Origin: an uncultured Granulosicoccaceae bacterium
Lineage (GTDB): Bacteria; Pseudomonadota; Gammaproteobacteria; Granulosicoccales; Granulosicoccaceae
DNA length: 58,306 bases
Assembly: GCA_937931165.1 (NCBI GenBank)
Contig: CALHCI010000052.1
Coordinates: 1 to 58,306 of the forward strand
Direction: 5' to 3'
Under the pieces are notes generated by a model. The model saw only the letters and a program-made list of their open reading frames with translations. It ran no database searches and was not told the origin of the DNA. Every line of letters starts with the position of its first letter. Within the stretch, counting starts at the first letter, position 1. Positions 20,010 to 27,022 of this stretch are shown one piece after another. The position numbers were made by a program, and so were the translations under genes.

Positions 20010-21445
20010 CCACAGCAAACACAGAGCAGTTATGGGCAAGTCTTTATCTACCCGATCTATTGCTGGATGACATTAGCAGTGACACCGCTCTGGCAGTAAT
20101 AGAGCGATGCAACAACCGCCAGCAGATCAGAAGCTGCAACCAACCGGCCCGACAATCCGGTATCCATCCGTCAATGGCGTTAAACAGTGCCTATGCATTG
20201 TTACCCGACCTTGCTGTCGTCGAATACGATGAGCAACACGAGTACCACTTATTAACCCGCATTGGTGAATGGGCCATGCAGTTTTCATCGATTGTTTCTG
20301 TGCATAAACCCAATCACATCCTGATTGAAATTGCCGGAAGCAAAAAGTTGTTCGAAGGCTTTTCAACCCTGGTACACCTGATAGAAGACGGGCTTGTCAA
20401 ACTCGGCTATAACGGACAGATTGGCATTGCGCCGACACCGCTCGCAGCGAACCTGCTGGCTCGTGCCAATATCCGCTTAGGCATTACTGACAAGCAAAGA
20501 CTGAAAACCGTAATAAGCCAGCTACCGGTCAGCTTGCTGGAATTACCCCCTGCTACTGTCGAAGGATTGAACCGCTCTGGCATGCATCAGATTGGCAGTG
20601 TAGTTAACGTATCGCCGGCATCATTGACGCGCCGGTTTGGATGCGCCTGTGTTGATTACTTTGACCGGCTTCTGGGCAGACACCCGGATCCGCGCACCCC
20701 GTTAAGACTTAGCGATATATTTGAACGCGAATTTCATTTAACGCTCGAAGTACAGGATGTCAACGCACTGCAGTTTGCGACTCAGAGAATGATCGGTGAA
20801 CTGGTCGCCTTTCTTATTGCACAAGACAAAGGCATCAATACGTTTCAGTTTTCACTGCGTCATGAAAAACATCCGGACACTGTCCTGCAACTACGCTTCT
20901 TACACGCGACAAGTCAGGCACGTCACCTGCACCGGGTGCTGACTGAACGACTCTCACAAACAGAACTGGTGGCACCGGTTTGCGGCCTGCACCTTGTTGC
21001 AGACACCTTCAGCGATGTTGATCGTGATGCGGCAGACTTTTTTGTAAAAAGCCGTCAGCAACAGAAAAGCCTTGGCGAAATTGTCGACAAACTCTGCTCA
21101 CGGCTCGGTAAAGATTCACTCTACACACTCGCAGCAGTCGATGATCACCGCCCCGAAAAAGCCTGGAAAAAATCCTTTATCGATCTGCCTGCAGAGCCTC
21201 ACAGCGAGTGGCCTTCACGACCATTGTGGCTATTGAAGCAGCCGGTACCAATGCAATCCGGTCGTTATCAACAGATTACTCTCGACAGTGACGCCGAAAG
21301 AATAGAGACCGGCTGGTGGGAAGAGTCAGATGTACGCAGAGACTACTTTCTGATTCAGGACAACAACGGAACCCGTTACTGGGCATTCAGAAACCGCAAT
21401 CAAAGCGACAACAGCGCGGTATATATTCATGGCGTTTTTGCCTGA
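20006..21445 (+). CDS. imuB: Y-family polymerase-like protein ImuB
   Basis: Catalytically inactive Y-family polymerase homologue that acts as the hub between the beta clamp, ImuA and DnaE2. The 479 residues begin LWASLYLPDLLLDDI, where true Y-family polymerases have the metal-binding DxD-type start; the acidic catalytic residues are missing, as expected for ImuB. IGIAPTPLAANLLA, the helix-hairpin-helix region LNRSGMHQIGSVVNVSPASLTRRFG and the little-finger-like part follow, and the C-terminal RPLWLLKQPVPM block is typical of ImuB. It is translationally coupled to imuA. dnaE2 is not downstream: a lipoprotein gene follows instead. Confidence 0.88.
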   Translation: MTTANTEQLWASLYLPDLLLDDISSDTALAVIERCNNRQQIRSCNQPARQSGIHPSMALNSAYALLPDLAVVEYDEQHEYHLLTRIGEWAMQFSSIVSVHKPNHILIEIAGSKKLFEGFSTLVHLIEDGLVKLGYNGQIGIAPTPLAANLLARANIRLGITDKQRLKTVISQLPVSLLELPPATVEGLNRSGMHQIGSVVNVSPASLTRRFGCACVDYFDRLLGRHPDPRTPLRLSDIFEREFHLTLEVQDVNALQFATQRMIGELVAFLIAQDKGINTFQFSLRHEKHPDTVLQLRFLHATSQARHLHRVLTERLSQTELVAPVCGLHLVADTFSDVDRDAADFFVKSRQQQKSLGEIVDKLCSRLGKDSLYTLAAVDDHRPEKAWKKSFIDLPAEPHSEWPSRPLWLLKQPVPMQSGRYQQITLDSDAERIETGWWEESDVRRDYFLIQDNNGTRYWAFRNRNQSDNSAVYIHGVFA

Positions 21446-21642
21446 CAAAAAAAAACTCATGTCGTACCAGTTCACAAAAAGACTGCCACGCCACCCGCAA
21501 CGCACAAATACGGCACCATACGACCGTGTTTCGTAGCAACAGCCGGCAAACGCGTTAAAGAATAGCCAAAGCGCTTCCGATAGACCGTAGATACTATTTA
21601 ACCAAACGCTTGCCCGAAATACGGCATATATCACGGTGATCC

Positions 21643-22602
21643 ATGAGCAAACAAACTAATCCCGGTCTGCGTAATGCACTGATTCTCGGATTCGCTTTCT
21701 CGCTGGCCGGATGCGACTCGGCAGTGCTCACAGGCTCGGGAGGACCGGAAATCGGCGCTGCCCTGGCCGCCCCCGGACTACTGCTCGACGGCGACTTTGA
21801 AGTTGGCGCAACTTCATGGGAAAGCTGCAGCACCGCTGGAGGCAGCGAACTCGTTAACGATGCGAGTGAAGGCGCTATGGCACTGCAGGTTAGAAATGGT
21901 GCCTGTCGCTACCAGAACGTCAACGCCGAGGCCGGTGTAAGCTATACGCTCACCTGTGATGCGAAGAAAGTTGCTGACGGATGGTCAAGCGTTACGCTTG
22001 CTTTCCTTGATCAGAACTTCCGTCCACTGGACACACAGGAAGTTGAAGTCGAGTCTACCGGTTACTCAGACATAGAAATCACCATGACGGCACCTGCTTT
22101 CACCAGCAAGGCCGAAGTATTGTTTTTCAGCGATGACACAATGACTATCGACAACTGTGAGCTTTCGGAAGTGACCGTCGATCTGCCAGTCGTTGAACTG
22201 CAAAACGGCACTTTTAACGACGCGCTTAATGGCTGGTCACAGTGTGCCGGTGTCGATGCGATTGCGAACAGCGGCGTTACCACACTGGCCGGTGGCGCTT
22301 GCATAAACCAGACGATAGATGTGGCCGCAGCGGTTGCGGCAAGCCCCGCAAACCAGCCACTGACACTTTCGCTGCAGTGCGATCAGATCAACAAAAGCGG
22401 TGATGAGTTCGCGACAACAATTATCGCGTTTCTCGATGAAAACAACGCACCACTTGCAAGCGGTGAACAGGCAATCAACGCCACTACCACCGCCACAGCA
22501 GTCCGACTTTCTGCACCGGCTGAAACGACTACAGCAGAAGTCATGCTTTACAGTGATGCCCAGACCACCATCGGGCAGTGTGCACTGGTCACCATTAACT
22601 AA
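21643..22602 (+). CDS. Lipoprotein with two carbohydrate-binding-like repeats
   Basis: Outer-membrane or periplasmic lipoprotein of 319 residues. The lipobox LAGC places the acylated cysteine at residue 24. Two homologous halves follow: about 48-178 (LLLDGDFEVGATSWESCS through VLFFSDDTMTIDNCELSEV) and about 183-318 (LQNGTFNDALNGWSQCAG through VMLYSDAQTTIGQCALVTI). The pattern N/D-GxFE-WxxC, a central beta-rich stretch and a final I-D/G-xC resembles galactose-binding or CBM4/9-like jelly rolls. The paired cysteines in each half suggest disulfides. The exact ligand is unknown. It stands alone between imuB and the EamA gene, on the plus strand. Confidence 0.7.
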   Translation: MSKQTNPGLRNALILGFAFSLAGCDSAVLTGSGGPEIGAALAAPGLLLDGDFEVGATSWESCSTAGGSELVNDASEGAMALQVRNGACRYQNVNAEAGVSYTLTCDAKKVADGWSSVTLAFLDQNFRPLDTQEVEVESTGYSDIEITMTAPAFTSKAEVLFFSDDTMTIDNCELSEVTVDLPVVELQNGTFNDALNGWSQCAGVDAIANSGVTTLAGGACINQTIDVAAAVAASPANQPLTLSLQCDQINKSGDEFATTIIAFLDENNAPLASGEQAINATTTATAVRLSAPAETTTAEVMLYSDAQTTIGQCALVTIN

Positions 22603-22636
22603 GCTGATAACAAGCTAAAAGAAGTGCCTTAGCACT

Positions 22637-23539
22637 TCAATCAGTCTGCACGGCCGGCGTATTCTGCCGGCCAAGCCTTGCCTCGCGGTGCGCAATATAG
22701 CTGGCCGCCGCCACAATAATTACCCCGCCAAACACGACGTAACCATCTACCGGTTCGGCAAACAGCAAAAAGCCGGCAATCGTGGCCCAGATCAATTGCA
22801 AAAACGAGATCGGCTGCAGCGCACTGAGCGGTGCATAACTAAACGCCAGAGTCATTGTGTAGTGGCCGAGCGTTGCCAGTACAGCGGTCAGACCAAGCAA
22901 TACCAGATCACCGAAACCGGGTTTGACCCACATCACCAGTGCCGGCGGCAACAAGGTTATGGTGCACACCGCTGACAACACCGCCACGATAGCAATGGGT
23001 TCGTTATTTGAGGTGAGCTTTTTGGTCAGTAGCATCGAAATCGCAAACAGCGGTGCTGTGGCCAGCTGCGCAAGCTGGCCAATAGAAATTTCCTGTATGC
23101 CGGGCCGTATAATAATCAGCACCCCGATAAACCCGGCCACCACCGCGATCAGTCGTCGTGCATGCAGCGTTTCCCCCAAAAATATTGCCGCTGCAACCGT
23201 CACTACCACAGGGGTGAGATAGCCAAGAGCCGTGACTTCCGCAATCGGTATCCGCGCCATCGCATAAAACCACAAAATAACACCGAATCCGTGCGCAACC
23301 CCTCTGATACCCATGATCCACGGATCTTTTATGGTGAGTTCACCGTTGAACAATCGGATAAAAGCCGGCAGCAACAGCAAGGTTCCCATCACGTAGCGCA
23401 AAAAAGCTGCTTGTGCAGCCGGCAGATCAGTACCGACATACCGGACGGTTACGGTCACCCCGAGAAAGCACAGACCGGTCACGAACATCCAGAAAATGCC
23501 ACGACCAGTGGGCGCAAACGGTTGTTTTTGTATTGCCAA
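22637..23539 (-). CDS. EamA/DMT-family transporter
   Basis: Inner-membrane drug/metabolite transporter superfamily protein, 300 residues with ten predicted helices in two EamA halves. The first half contains YVGTDLPAAQAAFLRYVMGTLLLLP and AEVTALGYLTPVVVTVAAAIFLGETLHARRLIAVVAGFIGVLIIIRPG; the second half has AVLATLGHYTMTLAFSYAPLSALQPISFLQLIWATIAGFLLFAEPVDGYVVFGGVIIVAAASYIAHRE. The substrate cannot be told from sequence. It converges on the lipoprotein gene and diverges from the GH12 gene. Confidence 0.88.
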   Translation of the reverse strand: MAIQKQPFAPTGRGIFWMFVTGLCFLGVTVTVRYVGTDLPAAQAAFLRYVMGTLLLLPAFIRLFNGELTIKDPWIMGIRGVAHGFGVILWFYAMARIPIAEVTALGYLTPVVVTVAAAIFLGETLHARRLIAVVAGFIGVLIIIRPGIQEISIGQLAQLATAPLFAISMLLTKKLTSNNEPIAIVAVLSAVCTITLLPPALVMWVKPGFGDLVLLGLTAVLATLGHYTMTLAFSYAPLSALQPISFLQLIWATIAGFLLFAEPVDGYVVFGGVIIVAAASYIAHREARLGRQNTPAVQTD

Positions 23540-23616
23540 TATTCAGCCAGCCACAGTAATAACTATTGAGTGTCAACAACGGCAGTTGGCGATTGCTGAA
23601 TTAATGTTTCGATCAA

Positions 23617-23631
23617 TTTACATCATGTAAA
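23617..23631. promoter_or_regulatory. Palindrome TTTACAT-c-ATGTAAA between divergent genes
   Basis: A perfect 7-bp inverted repeat around one central base, in the 253-base gap between the EamA gene (minus) and the GH12 lipoprotein gene (plus). Its size and symmetry suit a dimeric repressor such as a GntR or TetR type. No regulator gene adjoins. Confidence 0.4.
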
Positions 23632-23792
23632 CTATACGATTGCGCAATTAACACGATTAATGACGAGCTGTTAATTGTCGCTTGTAGGCAGTCAAATTAC
23701 ACGAAGTTTTAAATTCACCCACTAAAGCGCGCGGAACAAAAGGCGTAAACTCCTGCCCAAGTTCTAAATACCCGCTAACAGGTTCATTTAAC

Positions 23793-25214
23793 ATGCAAAA
23801 ACTCATACCGCTGGCTATCGCGGCGACTCTGCTCGCCGGCTGTGATAGCGAGGGAATCAATCGTGTTGATATGTCAGGACTACAGTCTGACGGCAGTTCA
23901 TCCGGCACTGATGCTAATGCCGGTCAAACCGGAAGCGAAGGTTCAGGTACAACAGACGGTTCTGGTAGCACAGACAGTGGCAGCACCGGCAGTGGCAGCA
24001 CAGACAGTAGCAGCAACAACGGCTCCACCCAGAATGACGGGGCGGACACCACCGGTGACACAGTCAATCAATTTGGCGGCAGTGGTTCGAGCGACGGCGG
24101 CACCAGCGACAGCGTCAATCAGTTCGGCGGCAGCGGTTCAAGTGATGGTGGCGATGACGGCGGCAATGGCGATGTCGGCACATTAGACGACGGCTCAAAT
24201 AATACCGGTGATGCCAGCGGCGCTGATGCCTCACTGAATCTTTCCGAGCCTACAACGGGCACCACTTTCGTCAGCACCATGAGCCCAATCCGTTCGGAGC
24301 AGAATTCATACAGCATTACCCCGAGTACGGATGAAAACGGCAACGTTGTTATGAATGGCAACTGCCCTGTGGTTCAGTTTCATCCTAACCTCAAATTTGG
24401 TGACTTCCTGCTGGCGACCAACGCGTGGAACTTCTGTGCCTCGTCACTACCGGACTGGACACAAACTATTTCGGTTAACGATGTCTCCGGCAACGTCGTA
24501 CCGCGCTGGGACTACGACTGGGGCAATGAAAGCGACGTTCGCGGCGCGGTCTGGCTGGTGAAGTCATACCCGGAAATCATCTACGGTGTGAAATCTCCAG
24601 GTGAATACTCAGGGCCGACTCTGGCAGAAACACCTGCGGCAACCGGCATGCCGGTTCGAGTCGATGAACTGCCATTCTATAAAATAGACTATGCGTTCTC
24701 GAGCGAAGAATACCCGACACGCAGTAAAGATTTTAACGGCCAGACCCTCAACGGTGAACGCAACGTTGCCGTAGAATCTTTCTTTCATGAGCTCGGCGGC
24801 AACTGTGATGTGTCTACCCTGGTTCGCAATGGCACCACCAGTAACCAGCGCTTTGAAATCATGCTATGGCTCGACAGAGGTGCCGAACGTCTTCCTGCAG
24901 CACCTGGTGACTACGTTACATCGGTTTCCCTCGATGGCAAATCCTATGATGTTTACACCAAGCCTTCAGACCTGGAATACATTGCTTTCGTTGCGCAAAA
25001 CCCGCAGTCATCCGGCGAAATCAACTGGAACACTTTTATTGAATGGACACGTACTTACTCGCATCGCGTTAACGAAGCGTTTGGTCGCGGCTCTAACACA
25101 GTCCAGCTTCAGGACAGCTGGTGCATGGCCAACATACTGGTTGGTACCGAAATCTGGTGGGGTAACGGTTACTTTCAGGCAGACAACTGGACTATCCACC
25201 GTACCGTTCAGTAA
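23793..25214 (+). CDS. Lipoprotein glycoside hydrolase family 12 (beta-1,4-glucanase type)
   Basis: Surface or periplasmic enzyme of 473 residues expected to cut beta-1,4-glucans or xyloglucan. A lipobox (LLAGC, acylated C17) anchors it. Residues about 30-145 are a Ser/Gly/Asp/Thr-rich linker with the unit VNQFGGSGSSDGG twice. The catalytic domain follows from about 185. The GH12 signatures are RFEIMLWL, with nucleophile E355, and GTEIWWGNGYFQADNWTI, with acid/base E453; DGKSYDVYT and EYIAFVAQNPQSSGEINWNTFIEW match the family. GH12 is less common in gammaproteobacteria than in fungi and actinobacteria. A terminator follows the gene. Confidence 0.85.
   Translation: MQKLIPLAIAATLLAGCDSEGINRVDMSGLQSDGSSSGTDANAGQTGSEGSGTTDGSGSTDSGSTGSGSTDSSSNNGSTQNDGADTTGDTVNQFGGSGSSDGGTSDSVNQFGGSGSSDGGDDGGNGDVGTLDDGSNNTGDASGADASLNLSEPTTGTTFVSTMSPIRSEQNSYSITPSTDENGNVVMNGNCPVVQFHPNLKFGDFLLATNAWNFCASSLPDWTQTISVNDVSGNVVPRWDYDWGNESDVRGAVWLVKSYPEIIYGVKSPGEYSGPTLAETPAATGMPVRVDELPFYKIDYAFSSEEYPTRSKDFNGQTLNGERNVAVESFFHELGGNCDVSTLVRNGTTSNQRFEIMLWLDRGAERLPAAPGDYVTSVSLDGKSYDVYTKPSDLEYIAFVAQNPQSSGEINWNTFIEWTRTYSHRVNEAFGRGSNTVQLQDSWCMANILVGTEIWWGNGYFQADNWTIHRTVQ
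24061..24156 (+). repeat. In-frame linker repeat in the GH12 gene
   Basis: Two coding copies of about 39 bases, each specifying VNQFGGSGSSDGG, separated by codons for TSDS, within a longer AGC/GGC-rich low-complexity tract (about 23890-24200). The copies differ at several third positions, so the duplication is not very recent. Length change here would alter the linker but not the catalytic domain. Confidence 0.7.
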
Positions 25215-25244
25215 CAGCTAAGCAATTCAAAAACCGATGACACT

Positions 25245-25270
25245 AAAGCCGGCCTGCGCCGGCTTTTTTT
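25245..25270 (+). terminator. Rho-independent terminator after the GH12 gene
   Basis: AAAGCCGGC at 25245-25253 pairs with GCCGGCTTT at 25258-25266 around a CTGC loop and continues into a T-run. It lies 31 bases beyond the stop of the GH12 gene and only 13 bases before the next ATG. Confidence 0.93.
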
Positions 25271-25282
25271 ATAGGAGAAATA

Positions 25283-25822
25283 ATGGCTCGCCTGCAAACC
25301 CGCGACGAAAATGCTTTGCAACAGGACACTCTGGATCTGCTCAACCCGACGCGAATCAACGATAAGATCGCCGATGTATACCTGCAGTTTGCCAACAGCG
25401 AACACGCACTGCATGCCTACATGAAAATGGAGGAGAGTCTGCGCAAAAGTCCACTTTCAGAACTTGAGGTTGAAGCAATCAAATTGCTCGTCAGTGAAAT
25501 TACCCAGTGTGACTTCTGTCTGGCAACACATACCATGAAATCGCGAAAAGCAGGACTGCAGAAAGAACAACAAATTGCAGTACGCAGCGGCACCGAAACC
25601 GGTGTTGCCAGACTCGACACTATAGTCAAAATTGTAAAGCACTTTTTTAATCACAAAGGCCCGCTGGACGATGCACTGATCGCAGAGGCACGCGCGCAAC
25701 AACTGACCGACGAAGCGCTGATCGATATCGCAATGGCAGTCAGTACCATTTTCTTTACTAATATTACCAATCACATTAACCACACCGAATCATCGCTACC
25801 GGCACCGCCAAAACTCAGTTAA
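25283..25822 (+). CDS. AhpD-like carboxymuconolactone decarboxylase family protein
   Basis: Small soluble protein of 179 residues in the CMD/AhpD superfamily. The redox motif C76-D-F-C79-L-A-T-H83 matches the CxxC...H active site of alkylhydroperoxidase-like members, so a peroxidase or thiol-redox role is likely. It begins after a good AGGAG site (ATAGGAGAAATAATG) placed right at the end of the GH12 terminator, so its own promoter must lie in or before that terminator, or it depends on read-through. No partner reductase is nearby. Confidence 0.82.
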   Translation: MARLQTRDENALQQDTLDLLNPTRINDKIADVYLQFANSEHALHAYMKMEESLRKSPLSELEVEAIKLLVSEITQCDFCLATHTMKSRKAGLQKEQQIAVRSGTETGVARLDTIVKIVKHFFNHKGPLDDALIAEARAQQLTDEALIDIAMAVSTIFFTNITNHINHTESSLPAPPKLS

Positions 25823-25891
25823 GTCAGCGTTTCACTGTCCTCTGCCTGACCGCACTGGTACACTTATCGTTTTCAACCATGGACCCGCGTT

Positions 25892-26248
25892 GTGGCATTT
25901 GAAGTCGACGGCAAACTACATAAAATCTTCGAAACTGAGCAAAAAACCGACAAGTTTCGAGCTCGGGAATTTGTACTGGAAGTGGTCGATGGCCAGTATC
26001 CTCAGATGGTGAAATTCCAGCTGACTCAGGACAAATGTGAGCTTCTTGATGCGCACAGTGAAGGCGATGAGCTTAAGGTTCACTTTGATTTGCGCGGCAG
26101 GGAATGGAACGGCAAGTACTTCACTAACCTGCAGGCTTGGCGTGTTGAGTCCGGCAGCGAAGCACGCTCAGCGCCGCCAGCTGAAGCAGCATCCGAAAAC
26201 AGCCCGCCTCCCGGCAATGAGGGAGATTACGACGAAATTCCGTTCTGA
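25892..26248 (+). CDS. DUF3127 protein with SSB-like C-terminal tip
   Basis: Protein of 118 residues. Residues 1-92 match DUF3127, an OB-fold-like family best known in Bacteroidetes (FEVDGKLHKIFETEQKTDKFRAREFVLEVVDGQYPQMVKFQLTQDKCELL, then EGDELKVHFDLRGREWNGKYFTNLQAWRV). The last residues, GDYDEIPF after a Pro/Ala/Ser linker, copy the acidic tip of single-stranded DNA-binding protein (DDDIPF), which recruits many repair enzymes. I infer a nucleic-acid-binding role with SSB-partner contacts. GTG start. It is followed by a hairpin and converges on the two-component genes. Confidence 0.8.
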   Translation: MAFEVDGKLHKIFETEQKTDKFRAREFVLEVVDGQYPQMVKFQLTQDKCELLDAHSEGDELKVHFDLRGREWNGKYFTNLQAWRVESGSEARSAPPAEAASENSPPPGNEGDYDEIPF

Positions 26249-26272
26249 ACTAAAAAAGCTTTAGCAGTGCGG

Positions 26273-26303
26273 CATAAAAAAACCCGGACATTTCTCCGGG
26301 TTT
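26273..26303 (-). terminator. Terminator of the ABC-TAXI-kinase operon
   Basis: AAACCCGGA at 26280-26288 and TCCGGGTTT at 26295-26303 form a 9-bp stem. On the minus strand the hairpin is followed by seven T, so it should end the long minus-strand operon downstream of the response regulator. On the plus strand the T-run is only three bases, but it may also slow the DUF3127 transcript. Confidence 0.88.
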
Positions 26304-26378
26304 AACGTAAGAATTATCTATCAACCGAAATAACAGCCAAAAATATCCGCTTACGGCTTTGCGCCAATGCCCGGGCGA

Positions 26379-27008
26379 TCAGGGCTGATAAATCCCGCAG
26401 ATTTTTGCCATCTGCACCAGCTCTGCCAGTGATCGGGCCTGCATTTTCGCCATCACCCGCGCACGATGATCATCCACAGTCCGGTGACTGATCTCGAGTT
26501 CTCTGGCAATTACCTTATTTGAAGTATCTGCGGCACCGGCGACCAGGCGAGTCATCACGTCTTTTTCACGCGGCGTCAGTTGCTCAAAACATTCATTGAT
26601 GTGGGCGGACTGCAACGCTGATTCGTGTAACTCCGTCGCCGCTCCGAGCGCACTGTCGATCCGTTCAACCAGCATTTCTACAGGATAGGGTTTTTCCAGA
26701 AAATCAACCGCACCTGATTTCATCGCCCGCACAGACATTGGGATATCGCCATGACCGGTGATAAAAATAATCGGCAGGGGAATATTTTTTTCGGCCAAAA
26801 TTTCCTGCAACTCCAGCCCGTTAATACCAGGCATTCGAACATCCAGCACCAGACATCCCGGTGCGGCGTGCTGATAGGAGCCGAGAAAATCCTCAGCACT
26901 GGCATAGGTTCTGACACTGTAGCCACGCTGCTCAAGCGAGCGCGTCAGTGCTTTGCGTACGGCTTCATCGTCATCGACAATGTAAACAGCCTTTTCATCC
27001 AATTCCAT
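26379..27008 (-). CDS. FixJ-type response regulator
   Basis: Two-component DNA-binding regulator of 209 residues. Receiver domain at about 1-125 with acidic pocket VDDDE, phosphorylation site D56 (CLVLDVRMPG), T84 and K106 (FLEKPY). LuxR-type HTH at about 140-205 (LTPREKDVMTRLVAGAADTSNKVIARELEISHRTVDDHRARVMAKMQARSLAELVQMA). The overall pattern is that of FixJ/TtrR. It is the last gene of the operon, 14 bases after the histidine kinase, which is its evident partner. Its targets are unknown; the operon promoter is a candidate. Confidence 0.93.
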   Translation of the reverse strand: MELDEKAVYIVDDDEAVRKALTRSLEQRGYSVRTYASAEDFLGSYQHAAPGCLVLDVRMPGINGLELQEILAEKNIPLPIIFITGHGDIPMSVRAMKSGAVDFLEKPYPVEMLVERIDSALGAATELHESALQSAHINECFEQLTPREKDVMTRLVAGAADTSNKVIARELEISHRTVDDHRARVMAKMQARSLAELVQMAKICGIYQP

Positions 27009-27022
27009 TCTTGTAGCTCTAT

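Noticed and set aside
20006..21445. Active DinB-type polymerase
   Set aside because: The catalytic acidic residues at the N-terminus are absent and the gene is coupled to imuA, so it is ImuB.
24061..24156. CRISPR-like repeat
   Set aside because: The repeats are coding, in frame, with synonymous changes and a very short spacer; they form a protein linker.
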